DNA from: Spirosoma rigui
GTDB lineage: Bacteria > Bacteroidota > Bacteroidia > Cytophagales > Spirosomataceae
Direction: 5' to 3'
Assembly (NCBI RefSeq): GCF_002067135.1
Contig: NZ_CP020105.1
Span: forward strand, 992,001 to 1,056,000
DNA: 64,000 nt
This document shows, piece by piece, positions 7,740-15,522 of this stretch (its first letter is position 1; each line of letters opens with the position of its first letter). Under the pieces are notes generated by a model. The model worked only from the letters and a program-made list of their open reading frames with translations. It was not told the origin of the DNA and made no database searches. Made by a program: the position numbers and the translations under genes.

Positions 7740-10187
7740 CTAGAATTTAAAATTATACGTCACCGACGGGATGGCTGTCGCGAAAACCGAGTACCGGATG
7801 GCCTGCGTCACGACGGGATTGTCGGCGTTGGGCTGAAAAAATACCGAGAATGGATTTTTGCGGGCGTAAACGTTGTAGACCGAGAATACCCAGTTATCGT
7901 CTTTGCGTTTACCCGTCCGTTTACGTCCCTGTAATGTTGCGGCCAGGTCGAGCCGGTGGTACGGCGGAATCCGGTAATTGTTACGACCCGCGATGATGGG
8001 AGCCACAAACCCTTCGAACTGGAAGCGGTTGGTTGGAAACGTAGCCGGGGTACCGCTGGCGAGGGTGAACGTAGCCGAGAAATTCCAGCGACTGGTGCGC
8101 CCGTTGTTGCTCCGGGCAGGGGGATCAATCAGTACTACCGTCGTGAGGTTGTGCCGCCGGTCGAAGCGGGCCGCGAACCAATCGCCGTTGTTGATGCCTA
8201 CGACCTGGCGCTCGGTACGGGCCAGCGTGTAGCTGATCCAGCCGTTGACTACGCCCCGGTTACGTTTTACGTAGAACTCGGCGCCGTAGGTTCGGCCCCG
8301 GCCCGAAAGCAAATCGCCTTCCAGGTACTTGTTCAGGATCAGGTTGGCCCCGTCAATGTAATCGATCTGATTTTGAAGCCATTTGTAATATACCTCGACC
8401 GACGCTTCAAATTCACTCCCCCCCCCTAACGACGGGCCGAAGTTTTTGAAATAACCACCAGCAATCTGATCGGCTAGCTGTGGCTTGATGTTATTGGTGG
8501 ATGGGGTCCAGACGTCCAGCGGTGTCGATGCCGTTGTGTTCGAGACCAGGTGAATATACTGAGCCATCCGGTTGTAGCTGAGTTTCAGCGAGCTGTTGTC
8601 GCCCAGTTCATATTTGGCCGCAAACCGGGGTTCCAGATTTCCGTAGGTTTCAATGCTTTTACCTCTGTCATAAGTACGCGTAGCAACGGGAGGCCGGCGG
8701 GTACCGGCTGGTATATCGGTCGCAAAATCATACGCTTCGCCGGGGCCAATGTAGTTGTAGAGCGAGTAACGCAGACCGTATTGAAGCTGTAATTTGGGCG
8801 AAACCTGTTGTTCGTTACCCACATATAGTGCGTTTTCCAATCCGTATTTGCTGCCTAGCCCAAATGTTCGAATGGCACCCGCACTGGCGGCCGTGGCCGT
8901 ACCCGGCTGAAAGTCGTGCAGGATGCTCTGTCCCCCGAATGTAATGGTGCTTTTGCCCAGAAACAGCGTGAAATCGGGTTTGACGCTGTAGTCGACAATG
9001 CGCGAGTTGGTGCGGAAGTAGTCGTTCGCATTCTCCGGCTTTCGCTTCAAATCAGAGTCGAGCGAGTAATCGTAGTTGCTGTAATAGGCCGTAGTATTCA
9101 GAAACAGCTTATCGCTGAACACGTGGTTCCAGCGGGCCGAGGCCGTAGTGTTTCCCCAGTTGAACCCAAAATCAGCGCCAAACACGTCGCGGCCGAAATA
9201 GCCCGACAAATAGACCGTATTCTTGTCGTTGATGCGGTAGTTGGCTTTGGCCGTCAGGTCATAAAAGTAAAACTTCGAGCCTTTCAGATCGGCGTTCAGG
9301 AATGGCTGAGCCAGAATGTCGGCGTAGGACCGGCGACCGGCCACAATGAATGAGCCCTTACCCTTAAACAGGGGACTCTCATACGAAAGCCGACTGAAGA
9401 TCAAACCAATACCCCCGTTCAGTTCCGGCTTCTTGGCGTTGCCTTCTTTCAGCCGCACATCCAGAATCGACGCAATACGTCCACCGTAGTTCGCCGGAAT
9501 ACCGCCTTTGATGAGTTTTACGTCCTTTACCGCATCGGGGTTGAAGACGGAGAAAAAGCCAAACAGGTGCGATGAGTTGTAGACGGGAGCTTCGTCGAGC
9601 AACACCAGGTTCTGGTCAATGCTGCCCCCCCGGACGTTAAAACCCGTAGCCCCCTCACCCACCGTCGATACGCCCGGCAGCAGCTGAATACTGCGGACAA
9701 CGTCAACCTCACCCAGCAGTGCCGGAATCCGCTGCAACGTTTTAACGTCGATACGGTTGACGCTCATCTCAATATTCTTGACATTGTCGTCCTCACGCTT
9801 GGTCGAGACCACAACCTCCTGAAGCTGTTTCCCCTCCTCCTTCAGCTCCAGGTCGAGCCGCACATTCTGGCTGGTCAGGTCGACGGTGCGGGTCAGCTTT
9901 TCGTAGCCCACGTAGGAAACAACCAGATTGTAAGTACCGGGGGGTACCGGAACGGCGTAGAAACCATAGCTATTGGTCACGGCTCCGGTTCCGGTCTCTT
10001 TTACGTAGACCGATACCCCAATGAGTTTCTCCCCGTTGGCCGCATCCTTGATATAACCGCTGATGGTATAGCTGGCCTGACTAGCAGAACGGTTCAGCGT
10101 ATTCTGGTCTGCCTGCGCCCGCGCATCGGGACAGCCAACCATCGTAGCAAACAGGCCAAGCAAGCCAGTGAGTAAGGTGTGTTTCAT
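7740..10187 (-). CDS. TonB-dependent receptor with carboxypeptidase-regulatory-like N-terminal domain
   Basis: Outer-membrane active transporter of 815 residues. A signal peptide (residues 1 to about 25, ending ARAQA) is followed by a CarboxypepD_reg-like domain at about 42-125 (ISGYIKDAANGEKLIGVSVY). Next is the plug domain at about 140-245, with NVRGGSIDQNLVLLDEAPVY, and then a beta-barrel to the C-terminal aromatic ending NFKF. The Val-Gly-Cys at about residue 19 resembles a lipobox but lies inside an ordinary signal peptide. It forms a two-gene unit with the downstream DUF4249 lipoprotein, unlike the SusC/SusD pair elsewhere in the window. Length (about 800) fits the DUF4249-partner class rather than the roughly 1000-residue SusC class. 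Substrate is unknown. Confidence 0.9.
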   Translation of the reverse strand: MKHTLLTGLLGLFATMVGCPDARAQADQNTLNRSASQASYTISGYIKDAANGEKLIGVSVYVKETGTGAVTNSYGFYAVPVPPGTYNLVVSYVGYEKLTRTVDLTSQNVRLDLELKEEGKQLQEVVVSTKREDDNVKNIEMSVNRIDVKTLQRIPALLGEVDVVRSIQLLPGVSTVGEGATGFNVRGGSIDQNLVLLDEAPVYNSSHLFGFFSVFNPDAVKDVKLIKGGIPANYGGRIASILDVRLKEGNAKKPELNGGIGLIFSRLSYESPLFKGKGSFIVAGRRSYADILAQPFLNADLKGSKFYFYDLTAKANYRINDKNTVYLSGYFGRDVFGADFGFNWGNTTASARWNHVFSDKLFLNTTAYYSNYDYSLDSDLKRKPENANDYFRTNSRIVDYSVKPDFTLFLGKSTITFGGQSILHDFQPGTATAASAGAIRTFGLGSKYGLENALYVGNEQQVSPKLQLQYGLRYSLYNYIGPGEAYDFATDIPAGTRRPPVATRTYDRGKSIETYGNLEPRFAAKYELGDNSSLKLSYNRMAQYIHLVSNTTASTPLDVWTPSTNNIKPQLADQIAGGYFKNFGPSLGGGSEFEASVEVYYKWLQNQIDYIDGANLILNKYLEGDLLSGRGRTYGAEFYVKRNRGVVNGWISYTLARTERQVVGINNGDWFAARFDRRHNLTTVVLIDPPARSNNGRTSRWNFSATFTLASGTPATFPTNRFQFEGFVAPIIAGRNNYRIPPYHRLDLAATLQGRKRTGKRKDDNWVFSVYNVYARKNPFSVFFQPNADNPVVTQAIRYSVFATAIPSVTYNFKF

Positions 10188-10248
10188 TGCGTTATCGATG
10201 ACGGCAGCCCTGGTGGCGGGCTACCGTAGTTGGATTCTTTAGACAACG

Positions 10249-10256
10249 CAAAAATA
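10249..10256 (-). promoter_or_regulatory. Candidate -7 box TATTTTTG (minus strand) for the TonB receptor
   Basis: On the minus strand this reads TATTTTTG, matching TAnnTTTG, 62 bases upstream of the receptor start codon. No good -33 TTG is seen at the usual spacing. Confidence 0.35.
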
Positions 10257-10356
10257 CATTCCTAAACGTGCGGCTTTGTGAAGATTTAGATAAAGCCGTG
10301 AAAATTGAGGTCGAACGGCTCGATTTTTTGGATAAAACCGATATAGAAACAGATTA

Positions 10357-11232
10357 TCATTTATCCTGCTTCTCAATTTTGCGAATCAGTTTTTGGGCCT
10401 CCCCGCTGTCGGTTTCCGGGAAAGTCGTTGGTAATGCCTCCAGTAATTCCGTCAGGATATGCGCAATAATCAGTTGCTGGTTGGGGCGGTCGTCGCTCGG
10501 AATGACATACCAGGGGTTCTGTTCTGTGGCCGTAGCATTGATGGTATCCTCATAAGCCCGCAGGTATTCGGGCCAGAACTCGCGCTCTTCGAGGTCACTT
10601 TCGCTGAGCTTCCACTGTTTTTCCGGATCGTTCAGTCGCGCTATCAGTCGCTTTCCCTGCTCCTCTTTGGCTACGTGGAGATAGAGCTTTACAATAGGAA
10701 ACCCGTTGCGATGCAGGTAGTCCTCGAAATGGACAATGTCTCCAAATCGCTGTTTCCAGAGTGTTTCCGTGTCTTTCGGCAGCAATTCTTTGGGAATGTA
10801 CTGCTTTTCCAGGCGTTCGGGGTGAACCCGCATAGCCAGCACTTCTTCGTAATAGGTTCGATTGAAAACACCGATGTAGCCCCGCTCGGGTAACTCCTGC
10901 CAGAAACGCCAGAGGAAATCGTGCTTCTGATCTTCTTCGCTCGGCTTCTTGAACGCGGCCATCTTAAAGCGGGATGGGTTCACTCCCCGGAATACGTGCC
11001 GAATGCTGCTATCCTTGCCACCCGCATCCATCGCCTGGAACAGGACCAGCAGTCCGTAGTGTTCATCAGCATGCATTCGGTTCTGAGCCTGATCCATGCG
11101 GGCCGAGAGTGCATCCATCTGCCGCGTGTGATCGGCGGCATCGGTATAAAGCAATGCGCTCGTAGTAGGCACGTCGGTCTTGAATTTTTTGCGTCCGTCG
11201 AATCTGAATTGCGCGGTGTCGAGTTTTTCCAT
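10357..11232 (-). CDS. Polyphosphate kinase 2 family protein (copy 1)
   Basis: PPK2-type phosphotransferase that moves phosphate between polyphosphate and nucleoside mono- or diphosphates in the cytoplasm. The 291-residue protein has the Walker A motif in AMDAGGKDSS (about residues 67-76). It also has the lid/Walker B region FNRTYYEEV near residue 123, and the conserved EDYLHRNGFPIVKLYLHV and WYVIPSDDRP segments. Length and single-domain structure fit the AMP/ADP-phosphorylating PPK2 branch, but the nucleotide preference cannot be read from sequence alone. It is the second of two tandem PPK2 genes on the minus strand, with 54 bases between them. A TTG-free ATG at 11232 is the obvious start. 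Confidence 0.92.
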   Translation of the reverse strand: MEKLDTAQFRFDGRKKFKTDVPTTSALLYTDAADHTRQMDALSARMDQAQNRMHADEHYGLLVLFQAMDAGGKDSSIRHVFRGVNPSRFKMAAFKKPSEEDQKHDFLWRFWQELPERGYIGVFNRTYYEEVLAMRVHPERLEKQYIPKELLPKDTETLWKQRFGDIVHFEDYLHRNGFPIVKLYLHVAKEEQGKRLIARLNDPEKQWKLSESDLEEREFWPEYLRAYEDTINATATEQNPWYVIPSDDRPNQQLIIAHILTELLEALPTTFPETDSGEAQKLIRKIEKQDK

Positions 11233-11286
11233 TGTGCTGAGGGTCGGCGAGCCACTAGCAGAAGCGCGGCTTGCTGGCCGCGCTCC

Positions 11287-12168
11287 TCACTGTCCTTCTA
11301 TTACCGATATGAGTTTTTGTAGTTTTTTAAATCGCTCTTCGTCCGGTTTCTGGGCGGCTGTGGGCAGCTTTTTCAGTTCGGCAATGATGATTCGGCTCAC
11401 AATCAGCCGCATGTTCTTCTTGTCGTCGGCCGGAATTACGTACCAGGGCGAATTATCGGTTGCGGTTTCGTTAATGGCTTCCTCGTAGGCATCCTGATAA
11501 TCGTCCCAGAACTCCCGCTCGGCGACATCCCCTTCCTCGAATTTCCAGTTTTTATCGGCGTCTTTGATCCGGGCAATCAGCCGGTCGGCCTGTTCTTTCT
11601 TGGAAACGTGCAGGAAGAACTTGATGGTCGGGAATCCATTTCGGTTGAGGTATTTTTCCATATCACGGATAGCCTCGTAGCGGTGTTTGAACAGTTTGTC
11701 CAGATCATCGGTCGCTTTTTCGGGTAGCCGCTGGCTGGTGGTCAGAATGTCGGGATGCACTTTCGTGACCAGCACTTCTTCGTAATATGACCGGTTGAAT
11801 ACGGCGATAGTACCCCGCTCAGGCAGTTCGAGCCAGCTACGCCACAAAAAATCATGTTCGAGTTCTTTTTCCGTTGGCCGCTTGAACGATGATACTTTCA
11901 CCCCGGTGGGATTGGTACCCGTAAAAACGGCCTTGATAGTACCATCCTTACCAGCTGCATCGAGTGCCTGGAAAACGGCTACCAGCCCGAACCGGTTGTG
12001 GGAGAACATCTGCTCCTGCCATATATCCATCTCGATAGCCTGCTGGCGGAGCATCGCTTCGTAATGCGCGTCATCTTCATACAGGTCATCGACTTTGTTG
12101 GGCGCTTTTTTGACCTTGAGGGGCTTGCTGCCGTCGTAGCGGAAGTCGTCGATACTGAAATCTTTCAC
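11287..12168 (-). CDS. Polyphosphate kinase 2 family protein (copy 2)
   Basis: Second PPK2-type polyphosphate:nucleotide phosphotransferase, clearly homologous to copy 1. It has Walker A in ALDAAGKDGT, FNRSYYEEV, EKYLNRNGFPTIKFFLHV and WYVIPADDKK. No ATG precedes the conserved domain. A GTG at 12168 gives a 293-residue protein starting at KDFSIDDFRYDG, which is where family members normally begin. A TTG at 12240 would add 24 residues of unlikely sequence and collide with the divergent msrA region. The start is therefore chosen by homology, not by a visible ribosome-binding site. Copy 1 follows 54 bases downstream, so the two are probably co-transcribed. A pair may cover different substrates (for example AMP and ADP), but this is inference. 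Confidence 0.9.
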   Translation of the reverse strand: MKDFSIDDFRYDGSKPLKVKKAPNKVDDLYEDDAHYEAMLRQQAIEMDIWQEQMFSHNRFGLVAVFQALDAAGKDGTIKAVFTGTNPTGVKVSSFKRPTEKELEHDFLWRSWLELPERGTIAVFNRSYYEEVLVTKVHPDILTTSQRLPEKATDDLDKLFKHRYEAIRDMEKYLNRNGFPTIKFFLHVSKKEQADRLIARIKDADKNWKFEEGDVAEREFWDDYQDAYEEAINETATDNSPWYVIPADDKKNMRLIVSRIIIAELKKLPTAAQKPDEERFKKLQKLISVIEGQ

Positions 12169-12350
12169 GGAATGGGGGGCGTAAACTTTACCCTGTTTAG
12201 TTACGTTCTCATTGTAACTAACAACTACAAACCAACCCAATGGTTGCGTCTACCTTTCGTCAGCAAGCTTCCGCGCTGGCCGCAGTATTCCTGTCGGCCC
12301 TGGGCGTGCCGACGCGGAGACGGCCGATTGGTCAACAGAAATCAACGACT

Positions 12351-12917
12351 ATGACCACAGATCAAGCAGAAAACCTCGAAAAGGCAACCTTTGGTACGGG
12401 CTGCTTTTGGTGTACCGAAGCCCTTTACGAGTCCCTGGACGGTGTTATCGATGCCGTGTCGGGTTACGAAGGCGGCCAAAAGCCAAACCCCACCTATAAC
12501 GAAGTGTGTACCGGTACCACGGGCCACGCGGAGTGCGTTGAGGTGCTATATGACCCCAAAAAAATAACGTATCAGGAGTTGCTGGAAGCATTTTTCCGCA
12601 GCCACGACCCGACTACACTGAACCGCCAGGGCGCCGACGTAGGTACGCAGTACCGTTCGGTGATTTTCTACCACAACGACGAGCAGAAACGGCTGGCCGA
12701 GACGGCCAAACTGGAACTGGATAAAGCGGGTGCTTACACCAATCCGATTGTAACAGAGATCAGCCCCGCCGAAACATTCTACACGGCCGAAGCCTATCAC
12801 CAGAGCTATTTCGCCAAAAACCCCAATCAGGGCTATTGTGCCTTTGTCATTGCCCCGAAGCTGGACAAATTCAAAAAAGTATTTAAAGAGAAATTGAAGT
12901 CCGCTGAGCAAGTGTAA
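12351..12917 (+). CDS. msrA: Peptide-methionine (S)-S-oxide reductase
   Basis: Repairs oxidised methionine (S-epimer of methionine sulfoxide) in proteins, using thioredoxin as reductant. The 188-residue protein carries the MsrA active site GCFWCTEA with catalytic Cys18 and nearby Cys21, the GYEGG motif, GHAECVEV, and a C-terminal GYCAFVIAPKL segment with a possible resolving Cys. The ATG at 12351 gives the normal family length. An in-frame ATG at 12240 would add 37 residues with weak signal-peptide character (SALAAVFLSALGVPTRRRP). A secreted form cannot be excluded, but that extension is low in conservation-like features. It is divergent from the PPK2 pair and ends at a strong bidirectional terminator. 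Confidence 0.95.
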   Translation: MTTDQAENLEKATFGTGCFWCTEALYESLDGVIDAVSGYEGGQKPNPTYNEVCTGTTGHAECVEVLYDPKKITYQELLEAFFRSHDPTTLNRQGADVGTQYRSVIFYHNDEQKRLAETAKLELDKAGAYTNPIVTEISPAETFYTAEAYHQSYFAKNPNQGYCAFVIAPKLDKFKKVFKEKLKSAEQV

Positions 12918-12935
12918 ACTATCATGCGGAAATTA

Positions 12936-12964
12936 TCAAAAAGCCCCTTTCAGGGGCTTTTTGA
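12936..12964. terminator. Bidirectional terminator between msrA and the convergent PD40 gene
   Basis: A 12-bp perfect stem (TCAAAAAGCCCC at 12936-12947, complement at 12953-12964) with loop TTTCA. The GCCCC/GGGGC core is flanked by A and T runs, so it can terminate transcription from both sides. It lies between the ends of msrA (12917) and the convergent gene (12977). Confidence 0.85.
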
Positions 12965-12976
12965 CGTTAAACTGGC

Positions 12977-13852
12977 TCACTCACTGATCACCAAGGCAAT
13001 GCGCTTGCCTTGCACCGAGATACGGGATAATTCTGTACCGGGTAGGGCAGCGGGGAGCACAACGGCTTGCCACTCCTTTGTTTTTCGCGAAAAGGCCCAT
13101 AGTTCAGTTCCCCTGCTTTCGAGTAGTGTATCGCTATTGAGCCAAGCGTTGTAATGATCCTCACCCAAACGGCTGGTAGCAATGTCACTCACCCGGTTGC
13201 CAACCGGGTCGTAAGAGCGAATGATCCATGTATCGCCTACCTTCTGGGTATAGCTGAAGGCCCGCTGCCCCGGAATACGGTGTAGCGAACGCCCAATCTG
13301 GCTCGCAATGACCGTATCACGACCTGTTTTTCGGTTCAGATAGTGCATCGTGTTGGGGGTACCCAGCACAAACACCACGGCTTCATTGGGGTTGAGCCAC
13401 GCCTGATAGCCAATCTTACCCGCCTTTTGCGACTCCCGGATAAATTCCGTTTTTTCCGGGTCGGTCAGGAGATAGCTGACCAAATCCTGATCGCCAGTTG
13501 CTTGCCGCTGCACAATGCATGACAGATGCATCTGGTCAGGCAATACCGTGGGCGAAAACTCCGAGTCAGGGGTGTGGGTTACCGGTGTACGAACCGATTG
13601 CTGAAAGTCATACGACCAGATATCCGTCTGTTTATCCGGCATCATGCTGGCGTAGTACAACAGCGGCTTTGTCGGATGGAAAAACGGTTGATTGTCGTAA
13701 CCCGGCTTGTCCGACACATTACGCGGGTTTGACAATACGATTTTACCGCCTTTTTCGGACAGGTCGAGCAAGTACACCTCTGTACCGCTTTGAGCGTGCA
13801 GGGCCGTTGCAGACAATCCGAGCAGCAGGGCTAAGTGGGTTGTTTTCATCAT
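12977..13852 (-). CDS. Secreted WD40-like beta-propeller (PD40/TolB-like) protein
   Basis: A 291-residue exported protein with a signal peptide (MMKTTHLALLLGLSATALHA, cleavage near AQ). PD40-like strands follow, such as KPGYDNQPFFHPTKPLLYYA, TDIWSYDFQQ and SEFSPTVLPDQ. This pattern resembles the propeller part of TolB and related periplasmic proteins. The protein is too short for TolB itself and lacks its N-terminal domain. It probably forms a six- or seven-bladed propeller in the periplasm. No enzyme motif is visible and neighbours give no hint of its role. A second ATG at 13849 is an equally good start. Confidence 0.7.
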   Translation of the reverse strand: MMKTTHLALLLGLSATALHAQSGTEVYLLDLSEKGGKIVLSNPRNVSDKPGYDNQPFFHPTKPLLYYASMMPDKQTDIWSYDFQQSVRTPVTHTPDSEFSPTVLPDQMHLSCIVQRQATGDQDLVSYLLTDPEKTEFIRESQKAGKIGYQAWLNPNEAVVFVLGTPNTMHYLNRKTGRDTVIASQIGRSLHRIPGQRAFSYTQKVGDTWIIRSYDPVGNRVSDIATSRLGEDHYNAWLNSDTLLESRGTELWAFSRKTKEWQAVVLPAALPGTELSRISVQGKRIALVISE

Positions 13853-14366
13853 AAGATTTAGGTCTATACGGTGGCGATTAGCAGCTGAATCATAGGTTTC
13901 CTACTTTTCCTGACGTTGATCTAGAGAGTATTATGATACCTCCCTTTAATGATGATGTCGTAGGAACGTGACAGGCTCCAACTAGTATTCTCTCTCCTAG
14001 CCTTTGATCACCATAAGGACTGAATCCGTACGAGAAACAGGCCCAATCAGGGTACAGCTAAAGTTTTAGTTGGCTGAACGCTAATGTACTGAAAATTAAA
14101 CACCTATCGATTGGAAATACTAATTGCCGACTGCTACTGGTACGTCTTCTGTATTCAATGGGCCATACAAACACCAGCCTGACCAAAGCAGCCTACACAG
14201 TGTTGGCGATCGGGTACAGCTACTGCCACCATACCGTATCCAGTTCAGGAACAGATAGCGGGAGCAGGGTTTCAGCGCGTACCAGCCAATGGGTTATACG
14301 CTTCTGAGTAGCAGATAACCCATTGGCTGATGCGTACTGATCAAAAAGGAAGGGTTGTGGAAAGGC
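13853..14366. other. Non-coding stretch of about 510 bases
   Basis: No convincing open frame is seen between the PD40-like gene and the small secreted protein gene; both are on the minus strand. The only clear structure is the inverted repeat at 14283-14329 near the right end. The left end should hold the promoter of the PD40-like gene, but I found no good TAnnTTTG box there. Confidence 0.5.
14283..14329 (-). terminator. Inverted repeat downstream of the small secreted protein gene
   Basis: Perfect 15-bp arms at 14283-14297 (CAGCCAATGGGTTAT) and 14315-14329, with a 17-base loop. It begins 38 bases after the stop codon of the minus-strand gene at 14367. It is likely that gene's terminator, although the loop is long and there is no T tract. 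Confidence 0.55.
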
Positions 14367-14765
14367 TTAGTTGAGGGCGACTAACCGTGCCGACATAGCC
14401 ACCGGCTTTGTCGAGATCGTAACAGCATGCGTGGTAACGTCTCTGCCGTTGGAAATTACCAGTTGGTACGCTCCATCGGCCAGTTCGCTCAAGTCGAGCC
14501 GTAAACGAGCCGATGTCTGGTTCTTACCTATCTGTTGATCATAGAGCGATTTCCCCTCCTGATTCAACAGACGTATGTCAATGGTGCCACCAGTTTGTTT
14601 GTCGAGGGCAACGCTGAGTTTCCCTTCGGCGGTTGTATACAGGCCGCTTTGGTACGAGGCAACCTGAGCAGGTTTACGAGCAGGACCGTTTTCAGCCTGG
14701 GTGGCTGAGATGCTGGTTACAGTTAAGGAAGCAGCGATGAACAGGGTGGTGAGGAGCGTTTTCAT
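14367..14765 (-). CDS. Small secreted beta-domain protein resembling a T9SS C-terminal domain
   Basis: A 132-residue exported protein with a signal peptide of about 24 residues (MKTLLTTLFIAASLTVTSIS, then ATQA). The rest is one beta-sandwich-like domain. The stretch GTIDIRLLNQEGKSLYDQ to LDLSELADGAYQLVISNG (residues about 60-110) follows the strand and turn pattern of type A secretion-system-9 sorting domains: a GK turn and an L-x-x-G-x-Y-x-L-x-I motif. There is no cargo domain before it, and the C-terminus continues past the usual end (PVAMSARLVALN). It may be a free-standing version of the fold rather than a sorting signal. I do not know a function. It is single-gene, with its own terminator. 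Confidence 0.65.
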   Translation of the reverse strand: MKTLLTTLFIAASLTVTSISATQAENGPARKPAQVASYQSGLYTTAEGKLSVALDKQTGGTIDIRLLNQEGKSLYDQQIGKNQTSARLRLDLSELADGAYQLVISNGRDVTTHAVTISTKPVAMSARLVALN

Positions 14766-15315
14766 GGTTGAAAGAGTTATCGTGTTTTTGTATCCGTTTT
14801 GGATAGGTCAAAGGTCGCACTGGTCCGCGCGACGGGCTGTCACGATTGAGTCAACTACTAGCATTTTTGAGACTGTGGCCCTCTAGCCTGACCTTGTGTA
14901 TTGCCCCGGTCTTGGAAGCATCAACGATATACCCTCGTGTATCGAGACGGCATCCACCCTACTCTCCCATCCGCACCGCGAATCCGCACGACTTGCTGGT
15001 ACAGGCAGCTTCAGAAAAACAAATTCAACTTAGTATAGTCATACTTTTCTGGTTAATCGACACTATCCACTGATTTACAGCCTGATTGTTGATTTCACTT
15101 CATAAAAACTGACTTTGTTCGTATTTTTACACTACGTCCACCAACTTAATAGGTAATAGTGCTCAGCTATAATCGGCAGTGTTTTAATGAAATTATCTAC
15201 ATAAATCAGTTAAAAATAGCGACCTTTCTCACTTTACCTCCTATTTGTTCGGTGTTTTTGAGTATTTGCCGCACTACATTTTAAAATAATTCAAAAACTT
15301 TATTGCGAAACTATC

Positions 15316-15323
15316 TATATTTG
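15316..15323 (+). promoter_or_regulatory. Candidate distal -7 box TATATTTG upstream of susC
   Basis: TATATTTG matches TAnnTTTG, about 200 bases before the susC ATG. The nearest TTG upstream is only 10 bases away, so the -33 element is not convincing. Confidence 0.25.
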
Positions 15324-15436
15324 GCAGATCAAATACCCTTTGCTCAGTCTGGTTGTCTGATGTCACCAATCGTGTTGAATTAATTATGATTTTAGTACAA
15401 AAACCTCTATAAATCATCATTAATTTGGTTTGCTTT

Positions 15437-15444
15437 TACTTTTG
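15437..15444 (+). promoter_or_regulatory. Candidate proximal -7 box TACTTTTG upstream of susC
   Basis: TACTTTTG matches the Bacteroidota -7 consensus TAnnTTTG and lies 78 bases before the susC ATG. A second near-match, TAGTTTG at 15451-15457, has a TTTG 18 bases upstream (15429-15432), so either could be the real promoter. Confidence 0.4.
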
Positions 15445-15522
15445 CGCGGTTAGTTTGCTACCAACGACCCGCGTTCTGTTCAACAGCATTTGTGCATTTA
15501 ACCTAAAAAAAGTACCAAAACT

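Larger units (their letters stand above)
14766..15522. other. AT-rich regulatory stretch of about 760 bases upstream of susC
   Basis: No credible coding frame. The right 450 bases are notably AT-rich and contain several Bacteroidota-type promoter boxes (15316-15323 and 15437-15444). The left end should carry the promoter of the divergent small secreted protein. The length suggests regulated expression of the susC locus, but no regulator gene lies next to it. Confidence 0.5.

Noticed and set aside
10129-10146. Lipobox-like Val-Gly-Cys in the TonB receptor signal region
   Set aside because: Receptors of this class are barrel proteins, and a normal cleavage site (ARAQA) follows directly.
12240-12350. 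N-terminal extensions of the second PPK2 (TTG) and msrA (ATG), which would start at the same base pair
   Set aside because: Both extensions lie outside the conserved domains, and the two would overlap head to head at 12240. Family starts fit GTG 12168 and ATG 12351 better.
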